53,574 nucleotides of DNA from assembly GCA_022799755.1 (NCBI GenBank), contig JAAWOU010000017.1, positions 1 to 53,574 on the forward strand. The letters are read 5' to 3'. The DNA is from Lachnospiraceae bacterium. GTDB taxonomy: Bacteria > Bacillota > Clostridia > Lachnospirales > Lachnospiraceae. Shown here one piece after another: positions 42,453-51,434 of the stretch. Both the position numbers and the translations under genes were made by a program. Every line of letters begins with the position of its first letter. Within the stretch, counting starts at the first letter, position 1. Below the pieces are notes generated by a model. It ran no database searches. It was not told the origin of the DNA and saw only the letters and a list, made by a program, of their open reading frames with translations.

Positions 42453-44648
42453 ATGAACATCCGATGCGTTGTGGAGCGAATTACATACCAGAATCCGGAA
42501 AACGGCTATTCCGTGCTGAAAGTCCATGTGAAAGGCTATGACGACCTGGTGACAGTGGTGGGGAACCTCTTGGACGCCAATGTAGGCTCCGTGCTTTTGG
42601 TGGAGGGGAATTGGAAAGTGGACACCAAGTATGGTCGTCAGTTTATGGCAGTAAGCTGGGAAGAGACGCTGCCCGCCACGGTCTACGGCATGGAGAAATA
42701 CCTGGGCAGCGGGCTGATTAAGGGCGTGGGACCAAAGTACGCAAAGAAAATCGTCCAGAAATTCGGGACAGAAACCTTTACTGTCATAGAGGAAAATATC
42801 CAGCTTCTTATAGAGATACCTGGCATCGGGCACAAGCGCATCCGCATGATAGAGGAAAGCTGGGAGCGGCAGAAAGAGGTAAAAAATGTTATGCTTTTCC
42901 TCCAGGAGCATGGTGTCAGCACAGCCTTTGCCGCCAGGATATACAGACAGTATGGAAACGAGAGCATTGCCAGGATGAGAGAGAACCCCTTTCAGCTGGC
43001 GGACGATATCTGGGGCATCGGATTCAGGACCGCAGACGGTATTGCGCAGAAGCTGGGTATTGGAAAAGAGGCTTATGTCCGTCTGCGCAGCGGCATCATG
43101 TACACCTTAAGCGAACTGGCCGATGAGGGGCATGTGTACGCGCACAAAGAACAGCTGATCCAGAAAGCGGCAGTTCTGCTGGAGGCCGACGTGGGCTGCG
43201 TTGTCATGACCATGGATCAGATGCTTAAGGACAAGGATTTAATCCAAGAGGAGGATGCCGTTTATCTGCCTCCTTTCTATTATGCGGAGACAGGCACGGC
43301 CAATAAACTAAAGCGTCTGGCCCAGGCTCCGGCTGACGACAGGCTCTGGGTGCGGCTGGCCAAAGCCAGACAGGAGAGCGGGAACAAGGCTCTCTCCGTG
43401 GACGTGGCCAGGATTGAGGAATCCGTAGGCATGCATTATGATGAGATACAGGCAGACGCCATCAGACGCGCCGCCATGGCAAAGGTGATGGTTTTGACAG
43501 GAGGGCCCGGCACCGGCAAGACCACCACCACCCAGGGAATCATCGCCGCTTACCGGGCATACGGCCTGAAGATCCTGTTGGCGGCTCCCACGGGCAGGGC
43601 TGCCAAGCGGATGACAGAGGCCACCGGCCTGGAGGCAAAGACCATCCATAGGCTGCTGGAATGCAAGCCGCCCCAGGGCTACCAGAAAGATGAGGGGAAC
43701 CCTCTGGAGGGGGATGTGCTGATCGTGGATGAGTGTTCCATGATCGATATCGTGCTGATGAATTCTCTGCTAAAGGCAGTTCCGGCAGGAATGCGGCTGA
43801 TCCTGGTGGGGGACATTGACCAGCTGCCCTCGGTGGGAGCCGGGAATGTGCTGCGGGACATCATTGATTCCGGAAGCTTTCCGGTGATCCGGCTGACCAG
43901 GATCTTCCGGCAGGCACAGGAGAGCCGGATCGTCATGAGCGCCCACAGGATCAATGCCGGGCAGATGCCGGACATTTCCAACGGAAAGGGAACGGACTTC
44001 TTTTTCCTCCAGCGGGAAGAGCCGGAGGAGGCAGCGGCGGAAATCGTCAGGCTTGTGAAAGAGAAACTGCCGCGCTATTATCATGTGGGAGCAGCCGCGG
44101 TACAGGTGCTGACCCCCATGCAGAAAGGCGTGGTGGGAGCCACCAATCTGAACCTTGCGCTCCAGGAAGCCCTGAATCCGGAGGGCGAGGGGCTGCGGCG
44201 CAGCGGTTTCGTATATCGCGCCAATGATAAGGTAATGCAGATCAAGAATAATTACGACAAAGAAATCTTCAACGGAGACATCGGCACCATTGAGTCCGTA
44301 GATGTGGCGCAGCGGATACTCACCGTGAACTTTGATAATCGGAGAATCGAGTATGAGGCAGCGGAGCTGGACGAGCTGGTGCATGCCTATGCCACCACCA
44401 TCCACAAGGCCCAGGGGTCGGAGTACTCCATCGTGGTAATGCCGGTGCTGATGACCCATTTCGTGATGCTCCAGAGGAACCTGATCTACACCGGCATCAC
44501 CAGGGCCAAAAAGATACTGGTGATGGTGGGGACGAGGAAAGCCCTTGCCTACGCGGTGGGAAACGTGACCGTGACGGCGCGCAACAGCATGCTAAAGGCA
44601 CGGCTGTCAGAGGAGATAATGACGCAAGGGGGGCGTACGACAGCCTGA
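42453..44648 (+). CDS. recD2: RecD2-type ATP-dependent DNA helicase
   Basis: A 731-residue SF1B helicase that unwinds DNA 5' to 3' and acts in repair outside RecBCD. The N-terminal domain begins RCVVERITYQNPENGYSVL, as in the family. Helix-hairpin-helix motifs lie at about 85-175 (LIEIPGIGHKRI). The motor has Walker A G350-G-P-G-T-G-K356-T, D426-E427 and a C-terminal UvrD_C_2 with YATTIHKAQGSEYS. Start ATG 42453 has AAGGAGCG about 10 bp upstream. Length is normal. It converges on the 2Fe-2S gene with 3 bp between stops. Confidence 0.95.
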   Translation: MNIRCVVERITYQNPENGYSVLKVHVKGYDDLVTVVGNLLDANVGSVLLVEGNWKVDTKYGRQFMAVSWEETLPATVYGMEKYLGSGLIKGVGPKYAKKIVQKFGTETFTVIEENIQLLIEIPGIGHKRIRMIEESWERQKEVKNVMLFLQEHGVSTAFAARIYRQYGNESIARMRENPFQLADDIWGIGFRTADGIAQKLGIGKEAYVRLRSGIMYTLSELADEGHVYAHKEQLIQKAAVLLEADVGCVVMTMDQMLKDKDLIQEEDAVYLPPFYYAETGTANKLKRLAQAPADDRLWVRLAKARQESGNKALSVDVARIEESVGMHYDEIQADAIRRAAMAKVMVLTGGPGTGKTTTTQGIIAAYRAYGLKILLAAPTGRAAKRMTEATGLEAKTIHRLLECKPPQGYQKDEGNPLEGDVLIVDECSMIDIVLMNSLLKAVPAGMRLILVGDIDQLPSVGAGNVLRDIIDSGSFPVIRLTRIFRQAQESRIVMSAHRINAGQMPDISNGKGTDFFFLQREEPEEAAAEIVRLVKEKLPRYYHVGAAAVQVLTPMQKGVVGATNLNLALQEALNPEGEGLRRSGFVYRANDKVMQIKNNYDKEIFNGDIGTIESVDVAQRILTVNFDNRRIEYEAAELDELVHAYATTIHKAQGSEYSIVVMPVLMTHFVMLQRNLIYTGITRAKKILVMVGTRKALAYAVGNVTVTARNSMLKARLSEEIMTQGGRTTA

Positions 44649-44651
44649 CAG

Positions 44652-44852
44652 TCAGGAGGACTGAGAGGCGTTTCGCTGGGCAATTAGGCTTTTTACCAGC
44701 TTCTCCACCTCTTCCAGACAGGCTCCGCAGACGGTACCTGCGCCGGTGATTCCCTGTACTTCCTCCACTGTATCGGCTCCGGAATCCACGGCCTCTTTGA
44801 TCGCGCCGGCTGTGACGGCCTGGCAGTTACAGATGATTCGCTCTAAATCCAT
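44652..44852 (-). CDS. BFD-like 2Fe-2S binding protein
   Basis: A 66-residue protein with the four-Cys pattern C8-x-C10...C42-x2-C45 of the BFD-like [2Fe-2S] fold (bacterioferritin-associated ferredoxin and the NifU/NirB/FdhF-associated small domains). It probably carries one 2Fe-2S cluster and may shuttle electrons or sense redox/iron. The stop is 3 bp from that of recD2. AAAGGATGG lies upstream of the start on the minus strand. No bacterioferritin gene is in the window, so the partner is unknown. Confidence 0.88.
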   Translation of the reverse strand: MDLERIICNCQAVTAGAIKEAVDSGADTVEEVQGITGAGTVCGACLEEVEKLVKSLIAQRNASQSS

Positions 44853-44901
44853 ACATTATCACCATCCTTTCGGGGACAGTATGTGCATAAACTGAAATTT
44901 T

Positions 44902-44916
44902 ATGTGAAATTCACAT
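44902..44916. promoter_or_regulatory. Perfect dyad before nth
   Basis: ATGTGAA-A-TTCACAT, seven-base arms around one base, lies about 5 bp before the AAGGAG site of the endonuclease III gene. This is a good form for a dimeric repressor site; the regulator is unknown. Confidence 0.4.
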
Positions 44917-44933
44917 CAGATAAGGAGAAACCA

Positions 44934-45569
44934 ATGACAAAGAAACAGCGGGCACTGAAAATCATCGAGAGATTAAAGGAGGAGTATCCCCAGGCAGACT
45001 GCACGCTGGAATATGACCAGGCATGGAAGCTGCTGGTGAGCGTGCGCCTGGCTGCCCAGTGCACGGATGCCCGGGTGAACGTGGTGGTGGAGAAATTATA
45101 TGAAAAGTTTCCGGACGTGAACGCCCTGGCAGAGGCTTCTGCGGAGGCCATAGAAGAGATCGTCCATCCCTGCGGGCTGGGGAAAAGCAAGGCCAGGGAT
45201 ATCAGCGCCTGCATGAGGATGCTCCGGGACGAATACGGCGGGAAAGTGCCGGACGACTTCGATAAGCTGCTGGCTCTGCCCGGCGTAGGGCGCAAGAGCG
45301 CCAATCTGATCATGGGGGATGTGTTTGGGAAGCCGGCCATTGTTACGGATACCCACTGTATCCGCCTGGTGAACCGTATGGGGCTGGTGGACGGCATCAA
45401 GGAGCCGGCAAAGGTGGAAAAGGAGCTCTGGAAGATCATTCCGCCCGAGGAGGGGAATGATTTCTGCCACCGTCTGGTAGACCATGGCAGGGCAGTCTGC
45501 ACGGCGCGCACAAAGCCTTACTGCGATAAGTGCTGTCTGCAGGATATCTGCAAAAAGGCAGGAGTATGA
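44934..45569 (+). CDS. nth: Endonuclease III
   Basis: A 211-residue base-excision-repair glycosylase/AP lyase for oxidised pyrimidines. The helix-hairpin-helix is LPGVGRKSANLI with catalytic Lys121 and Asp139 (VTDTHCIR), as K120 and D138 in E. coli. The C-terminal 4Fe-4S loop is C-x6-C-x2-C-x5-C, with one extra Cys. ATG 44934 follows AAGGAGA; an upstream ATG at 44883 lacks a site. It lies divergent from the 2Fe-2S gene and 150 bp before the GH38 gene. Confidence 0.96.
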   Translation: MTKKQRALKIIERLKEEYPQADCTLEYDQAWKLLVSVRLAAQCTDARVNVVVEKLYEKFPDVNALAEASAEAIEEIVHPCGLGKSKARDISACMRMLRDEYGGKVPDDFDKLLALPGVGRKSANLIMGDVFGKPAIVTDTHCIRLVNRMGLVDGIKEPAKVEKELWKIIPPEEGNDFCHRLVDHGRAVCTARTKPYCDKCCLQDICKKAGV

Positions 45570-45655
45570 CAAAGGACATTTCCACCGAAGTAAGAACCGC
45601 AAATAAGATCACAAATTCAATCTCCAGGCAACAGGCGCAAGGCCGCCAGAGTGCA

Positions 45656-45692
45656 AAGAGATGCGCATCTCTTAGAGATAAATCAATATCTC
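45656..45692. promoter_or_regulatory. Paired palindromes before the GH38 gene
   Basis: AAGAGATGCGCATCTCTT (45656-45673) is a perfect 18-bp palindrome. GAGATA-AATCAA-TATCTC (45675-45692) directly follows. They lie 28-64 bp before the alpha-mannosidase start, a usual place for a sugar-responsive repressor such as a LacI- or GntR-type protein. Confidence 0.5.
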
Positions 45693-45719
45693 CTGGAGGG
45701 AATTGAGATAGGAGGCAAA

Positions 45720-48700
45720 ATGGAAGAATTGAAGAAACTGATGCAATCGGAATGGCGGGACAGGCTGAAGCACTGGCTCCGCACCCTTAGGGAGGATTTC
45801 TATGGGCCTTTGGGAGAGATTTCATGGGAGGCATTTCCCACCATGGACTACCTGACCCGCGAAGAGGCGCTCGGGGGCAAGTTTGAGCCAGTGAAGCCGG
45901 GATATACCTGGGGAAAGCTTTGGGAATACTGCTGGTTCAAGGGAAGCATTGATCTCCCTGAGGAAGCGCAGGGGCAGCGGATCGTCATGGATCTGCAGCC
46001 CGGCGGAGAGTCCACGGTGTTCATCAATGGAAAAGCTTTCGGAACCTACCGGGCTTCCTGGGTGACGGAGCCGCATCACTTTATGGAGGACAATGTGCTT
46101 GCCGCCTGTGCGGAGGCAGGAGAACATTACGATGTGGTGATGGAGACCTATGCGGGTCACTTTATTCCGGAAGCGCCCAGCGGAGGCTGCGCAACAGGTC
46201 CCGTACTGCCCGGAGCCTATCAGGATCCCGCGAAAGAGGGCGAGAGGCGGGTGCTTGGCAAGTGCACCTACGGCATCTGGAATGAGGATGCCTATCAGCT
46301 GTATATGGATGTAGAGACCTTAAGACAGCTTCTGCAGACTTTGGATGTGAAGTCTCTTCGGGCGGCGAAAATCGCAAAGGCATTGGAAAAGTTTACCCTG
46401 ATCGTGGATTTCGAACAGGAAAGGGAGGGGAGAATTGCCACATACCGGGCAGCCAGGGAAGCGCTGCGTCCTGTGATGGAGGCAAAGAACGGCTCCACTG
46501 CTCCCGTATTCTATGCAGTGGGCAACGCCCATCTGGACCTGGCATGGCTGTGGCCCATGGCTGAGACCTACCGCAAGACCGCCAGAACCTTTGCGGCCCA
46601 ACTGCGCCTGATCGAAGAATACCCGGAGTACAAATTCATCCAGAGCCAGCCGGCTTCCTATGAAATGTGCAGGAAATACTATCCTGAGCTGTTCGCCAGG
46701 ATCAAAGAGGCGGTTAAGGGAGGCCAGTGGATTGCGGACGGAGCCATGTGGGTGGAGCCCGATACAAATATGGCCAGCGGCGAGGCGCTGATCCGCCAGC
46801 TGGTGCATGGAAAGCGCTATTATAAGGAAGAGTTCGATGTGGACAGCCAGATCCTGTGGCTGCCGGATACTTTCGGATATACGGCGGCGCTGCCTCAGAT
46901 CCTGAAAGGCTGCGGCGTGAAATATCTGGTGACCCAGAAGATATTCTGGTCTTACAATGAGGGGGAGCAGTTCCCTTACCACTATTTCAACTGGGAGGGC
47001 ATGGACGGAACCCAGGTGGTATCTTTCCTGCCTACCAGCTATACCTACCGCACGGATCCTACGGAGGCCAACGATATCTGGAAGAACCGCTCCCAGGTCC
47101 AGGATCTGGACGCGTTCCTGATGCCTTACGGCTATGGGGACGGAGGAGGCGGTCCGGCCAGGGACTATATAGAGTTCGCAAAGCGCCAGGAGGATTTAGA
47201 GGGCAGCGTCAGGATAAAGATGGCGGGTCCCGGAGAATTCTTCCGTGACATGGAAGAGCAGGGAGGCCCGGAGAATACTTATGTGGGCGAACTGTATTTC
47301 AGCGCCCATAGGGGCACCTATACCTCCCAGGCAATGATCAAGCAGAACAACCGCCGCAGCGAGCTCATGCTGCGGGAGATGGAGCTGTGGAGCAGCCTGG
47401 CCATGGAAAAAGGAATGGAGTACGATCTGCCAAGGGCGGACGCTCTGTGGAAAGAACTGCTGTTAAACCAGTTCCATGACATCCTGCCCGGTTCCAGTAT
47501 CGCAAGGGTGTATGTGGAAGCGGAAAAGGCTCATCACGAACTGCAGAAATCCGCAGGCGAGATGACGGACAGGGCGCTGGAGGCGCTGACGGACAGCGGC
47601 TGTGAAGAGGCCGTGACAGTCTGGAACTCTTTAAGCTTTGAGCGGAGGACATTGGTGGAACTGCCGGAGCGCTTTGGAGAGGGAGCGGCGACTCTGGAGG
47701 GAGAGCATGTTCCGGTGCAGAAAGCGGACGGAAAGGTGAAAGCCTTGGTGACGCTCCCCTCCTGCGGCGCTGTCTGCCTTGTGCCTGTGGATGACCGGTC
47801 TTCTGGTTCTGGTGACAATGCAGAAACCGTCAGGGACGCTATGTCGGAAAAGGCTGGCTGTGTGGTGGGCGAAACCCATGACCTGGAGGCGGGACATCGT
47901 GTAATGAAACCGGAAGAGGCGAGTTGTGTGGTGAGAGAGACTCCGGACGGATTCGTGATGGAAAATGCCGAGGTCAAAGCGCAGGTCAACAGGCAGGGCG
48001 AAGTAGTGTCCTTTGTACTGAAGAGTTCCGGCAGGGAGTTCGCGGCCGGTCCCTTGAACCATCTGCGCCTGTATAAGGATGTGCCCCGCATGTTTGATGC
48101 CTGGGACATTGACTCCAATTATACCCAGCAGGAGATAGAGGCTCTCACGGACGTAAAGGTGGAATGTGTCAGGGATGGGCTGGAGGGCGTGCTGAAAGTA
48201 AGCGGCCATGTCAGCAAGTCCGCATTTACCCAGCTTATCACCCTTGCCGCGGACAGCAGGCGGCTGGAATTCCATACGGAAATCGACTGGAGGGAACTGC
48301 ACCGACTGCTGAAAGCAGCGTTCCCTGTAGACGTCTATGCGGAAAACGGAATCAACGAGATTCAGTTCGGCTTTGTGGAGCGTCCTGCCCATCGCTCCAG
48401 ACTGTACGACAAGGACAGGTTCGAGGTCTGCAACCATCGCTACAGTGCTCTCTGTGAGGGCAACCACGGCGCCGCGGTGCTCAATGACTGCAAATACGGC
48501 ATCAGCATGAATGGGAACGCGCTGGAGCTGACCCTGCTACGGGCGCCGTCCTGTCCGGAGATGCAGGCGGACAATCGGGTGCATCAGTTTACCTATGGAT
48601 TTACCGCATGGGAGGGAAGCTTCGCGGACAGCGATGTAGTTAGACAGGGCTATGAATTGAATGTGGAGCCTCAGGTCAGCCATGGCAGAACAGAGCGCTT

Positions 48701-48959
48701 CTCGGCAGTCTCCATAGACCGGGAGAACGTGATCTTAGATACCATGAAGCCTGCGGAGGATGGCAGCGGGGACATTGTGCTGCGCCTTTACGAATCCAAG
48801 AAATCCGCCACTTCCGCCAAAGTGCGCTGCGCTTTCGGCAGCAGGGCGTATCTGTGCGATATGCTGGAAAACGTGCTTTCAGAAATTCCTGTGGAGGACG
48901 GAAAGATTGATTTGAACTTCAAAGCGTTTGAGATAAAGACAGTCAGAATCGTAAAATAA
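45720..48959 (+). CDS. GH38 alpha-mannosidase
   Basis: A 1079-residue glycoside hydrolase of family 38. The zinc-site HLD motif is NAHLDLAWLWP (H271, D273) and the nucleophile motif is LPDTFGY (D383). An N-terminal jelly-roll-like region (WFKGSIDLPEEAQGQRIVM) and a C-terminal all-beta part complete the usual order. There is no signal peptide, so it acts inside the cell on imported mannosides. ATG 45720 follows ATAGGAGGC. About 55 extra residues (near 700-760) with repeated VVxET lie between domains. The glutaminase-like gene follows. Confidence 0.93.
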   Translation: MEELKKLMQSEWRDRLKHWLRTLREDFYGPLGEISWEAFPTMDYLTREEALGGKFEPVKPGYTWGKLWEYCWFKGSIDLPEEAQGQRIVMDLQPGGESTVFINGKAFGTYRASWVTEPHHFMEDNVLAACAEAGEHYDVVMETYAGHFIPEAPSGGCATGPVLPGAYQDPAKEGERRVLGKCTYGIWNEDAYQLYMDVETLRQLLQTLDVKSLRAAKIAKALEKFTLIVDFEQEREGRIATYRAAREALRPVMEAKNGSTAPVFYAVGNAHLDLAWLWPMAETYRKTARTFAAQLRLIEEYPEYKFIQSQPASYEMCRKYYPELFARIKEAVKGGQWIADGAMWVEPDTNMASGEALIRQLVHGKRYYKEEFDVDSQILWLPDTFGYTAALPQILKGCGVKYLVTQKIFWSYNEGEQFPYHYFNWEGMDGTQVVSFLPTSYTYRTDPTEANDIWKNRSQVQDLDAFLMPYGYGDGGGGPARDYIEFAKRQEDLEGSVRIKMAGPGEFFRDMEEQGGPENTYVGELYFSAHRGTYTSQAMIKQNNRRSELMLREMELWSSLAMEKGMEYDLPRADALWKELLLNQFHDILPGSSIARVYVEAEKAHHELQKSAGEMTDRALEALTDSGCEEAVTVWNSLSFERRTLVELPERFGEGAATLEGEHVPVQKADGKVKALVTLPSCGAVCLVPVDDRSSGSGDNAETVRDAMSEKAGCVVGETHDLEAGHRVMKPEEASCVVRETPDGFVMENAEVKAQVNRQGEVVSFVLKSSGREFAAGPLNHLRLYKDVPRMFDAWDIDSNYTQQEIEALTDVKVECVRDGLEGVLKVSGHVSKSAFTQLITLAADSRRLEFHTEIDWRELHRLLKAAFPVDVYAENGINEIQFGFVERPAHRSRLYDKDRFEVCNHRYSALCEGNHGAAVLNDCKYGISMNGNALELTLLRAPSCPEMQADNRVHQFTYGFTAWEGSFADSDVVRQGYELNVEPQVSHGRTERFSAVSIDRENVILDTMKPAEDGSGDIVLRLYESKKSATSAKVRCAFGSRAYLCDMLENVLSEIPVEDGKIDLNFKAFEIKTVRIVK

Positions 48960-48989
48960 CCGTTCAGTGGTATCCACGGGATGTTTAGC

Positions 48990-49046
48990 ATGGAAGAAAG
49001 GCATTCCAATGGAAGAAAGGCATTCCAATGGAAGAAAGGCATTCCA
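48990..49046 (+). repeat. Three tandem 19-bp repeats before the DUF4965 gene
   Basis: ATGGAAGAAAGGCATTCCA occurs three times in a row, with a fourth start (ATGG) after it. Since 19 is not a multiple of 3, it is probably not translated as one frame. Each unit holds an ATG and a purine-rich GGAAGAAAGG. The units resemble the 18-bp coding repeat 540 bp downstream. Confidence 0.9.
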
Positions 49047-49105
49047 ATGGAAAAGAACGCGCACGTCCGCGGCCTGGCCGCGGGCGTGCAGAAATGAGGA
49101 AGAAA

Positions 49106-51259
49106 ATGAAACCAAGCAGAAATCAAAGAATCACCGCAGGACGTCTGCCGGCAGTGCCGCTGATTACCTGCGACCCCTATTTTAGCCTTTGGTCAGGCAG
49201 CGACAGACTGTATGAGACGGATACAATGCACTGGACGGGCAGACGCAAGCGCGTCATGGGGACGGCGAAGATAGACGGCGCGGACTACCGATTCCTGGGT
49301 CAGGGGAAAGCCCAGGCGATGGAACAGACAGATCTTTCCGTCACCGCGACCTGCAGTACCTACTGCTTTCAGGCAGGGGGCGTGGAACTGTGTCTGAATT
49401 TCTGGACACCGCTGCTTCTGGACGATCTGGACGTGATGTCCAGACCTTGCTCCTACGTGGATATGGCAGTGCGCTCCCTGGACGGGAAGCCTCATGAGGT
49501 AAAGCTTGCCTGGGAATTTGCCGGAGAGTTCTGCTGCGACAATGGGCAGACGGAGAAAATCGGCGGCGGCAGCTATGCGCTGGAAATGGGAGAGGAGCAT
49601 CCCATGGGAGAGGAGCATCCCATGGGAGAGGAGCATCCCATGGGAGAGGAGCATCCCATGGGAGAAGAGCATCCTATGGGAGAAGAGCATCCCATGGGAG
49701 AGGAAAATTCTGCGGGGCGTGTGGCGTGGATGGGACTCAGACAGCAGCATCCCCTGGGACAGAGCGGGGACAGCATCGCCATCGATTGGGGATATCTGTA
49801 TCTGGCTGTGGGAAAGGGCAGCCCCATTGCCGTATCCTATCATCAGGAGAACCGCAGCCTTTGCGCCAAAGCGGATTTCCACATCCGGGAGAACGACTGG
49901 GAGGAGGCCTCTCTGACAGCGGCATATGATGATATCGCTTCCATCAACTATTTCGGAAAGATGCTGCCCGGATACTGGGCCAGGGACGGCAAGAATATTC
50001 TGGATGCAATCAGGGAGGCGGTTGCCGGACATGACGAGCTGTGGGCCAGGTGCGGGGCCTTTGAGGAGAAGCTGGAGAAAGAGACCATGGAATTCGGCGA
50101 AGCGTACACAAAAGTGTGCATCGCCGCATACCGTCAGTCCATAGCGGCCCATAAACTGATTGCCGATGAGGATGGCAATCCGGTATTTATCTCCAAGGAA
50201 TGCCATTCCAATGGCTGTGCGGCTACGGTGGACGTAACTTACCCTTCCACGCCCCTGTTTTTCTGCTTCAATCCTGAGCTGGTGCGGGGGATGATGCGGC
50301 CGGTGCTGCGGTTTGCAAAGCTGCCGGTATGGGGGTATGACTTTGCGCCCCATGACGTTGGACGCTATCCTTATGTGACCGGACAGGTCTATGGATTGAA
50401 CAGCTATCAGGAGGCGGCGCAGGATCTGCGGGACGGGGAGGACACAGGATATATCTATCCCATGCTCTGGCAGATGCCGAAGAGCGCGCAGATGTATAAC
50501 CTGAAAAACCAGATGCCTGTGGAGGAGAGCGGAAATATGCTGATTCTGGAGGCGGCGCTGGTCCGGCAGAACCCTGAGGGGGAGAAAGAGAATCTTCTGG
50601 AGAATCTTCCCTTATACGAAAAATGGGTGAAATATCTGCTGGAATACGGCAGCGACCCGGGAGAGCAGCTTTGTACCGATGATTTTGCGGGACATCTGGC
50701 TCACAACGTGAATCTGGCCTTTAAGGCGATCATGGGCGTGGAGGCCTATTCTATCCTGCTGCATGCTGTGGGAAGAGGCGAGGAAGCCGTTCAGTACCAT
50801 GAAAAGGCCCGGGCCATGGCAAAGGATGCCTGCGAAAGAGCCCTGGACGGGGACCACACCAAGCTTACCTTTGACGGCAGCGGGGATACCTGGAGCCTGA
50901 AGTACAACGCGGTCTGGGATCTGGTCTTCGGATCCGGATTCTGGGACGAGACCTTTTATAAGCAGGAAATCAAAGCATACGGCGCAAAGTGCAACAGATA
51001 CGGCGTTCCGCTGGACTCCAGGCAGAGCTATACCAAGAGCGACTGGATGATCTGGGCAGCGGCCATGGACCCTGACGGCTGCGCCGTGGAGGAATTCTCC
51101 AGACATATCCTGGCATTCCTGGAGGAGAGCGGGGACAGAGTGCCGTTCTCCGACTGGTACATGACGAAAGATGGCATACACTGTAACTTCCAGAATCGTA
51201 CCGTACAGGGAGGTCTCTTTATGCCGCTGCTTGTAAGGCGCGGAGAAATGCGCTCATAG
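49106..51259 (+). CDS. Glutaminase A-like protein (DUF5127/DUF4965/DUF1793)
   Basis: A 717-residue protein of the GtaA/DUF4965 type. A beta domain opens with VPLITCDPYFSLWS, and an alpha/alpha barrel closes it with HLAHNVNLAFKAIMGVEAYS and a DGSGDTWSLKYNAVWD motif. Family names suggest glutaminase, but many gut-bacterial members sit with glycosidases, as here, so a glycan role is equally possible. No signal peptide is seen. ATG 49106 has GAGGAAG upstream; ATG 49094 is the alternative. A repeat tract (six MGEEHP units, residues 161-196, plus MGEENS) interrupts the first domain. Confidence 0.85.
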   Translation: MKPSRNQRITAGRLPAVPLITCDPYFSLWSGSDRLYETDTMHWTGRRKRVMGTAKIDGADYRFLGQGKAQAMEQTDLSVTATCSTYCFQAGGVELCLNFWTPLLLDDLDVMSRPCSYVDMAVRSLDGKPHEVKLAWEFAGEFCCDNGQTEKIGGGSYALEMGEEHPMGEEHPMGEEHPMGEEHPMGEEHPMGEEHPMGEENSAGRVAWMGLRQQHPLGQSGDSIAIDWGYLYLAVGKGSPIAVSYHQENRSLCAKADFHIRENDWEEASLTAAYDDIASINYFGKMLPGYWARDGKNILDAIREAVAGHDELWARCGAFEEKLEKETMEFGEAYTKVCIAAYRQSIAAHKLIADEDGNPVFISKECHSNGCAATVDVTYPSTPLFFCFNPELVRGMMRPVLRFAKLPVWGYDFAPHDVGRYPYVTGQVYGLNSYQEAAQDLRDGEDTGYIYPMLWQMPKSAQMYNLKNQMPVEESGNMLILEAALVRQNPEGEKENLLENLPLYEKWVKYLLEYGSDPGEQLCTDDFAGHLAHNVNLAFKAIMGVEAYSILLHAVGRGEEAVQYHEKARAMAKDACERALDGDHTKLTFDGSGDTWSLKYNAVWDLVFGSGFWDETFYKQEIKAYGAKCNRYGVPLDSRQSYTKSDWMIWAAAMDPDGCAVEEFSRHILAFLEESGDRVPFSDWYMTKDGIHCNFQNRTVQGGLFMPLLVRRGEMRS
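49586..49711 (+). repeat. Seven tandem 18-bp repeats in the DUF4965 gene
   Basis: Six complete units of ATGGGAGAGGAGCATCCC (two with one or two base changes) and a seventh that ends in AAAATTCT. They encode (MGEEHP)x6-MGEENS in frame. The copies are almost identical, so the tract is young and likely to vary in number. Confidence 0.92.
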
Positions 51260-51434
51260 GACTGGTCAGCAGCGCATATAGATTACCATAAATCAGAACG
51301 CTTATGAGGATGGATGACGATTCGGCTTTTTTGGCCAAAAGTCCGCGTATATGATGCGATGAGGCGGACGCTTGCAGGGAATCGATGCGTCTGCCGTATC
51401 CGGCATGAGCGGAAGACAATGAGGAAAATGCTTT

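Noticed and set aside
42249..42911. 220-codon minus-strand frame over the recD2 leader and start
   Set aside because: It runs across the leader and the start of recD2, which has unmistakable helicase motifs.
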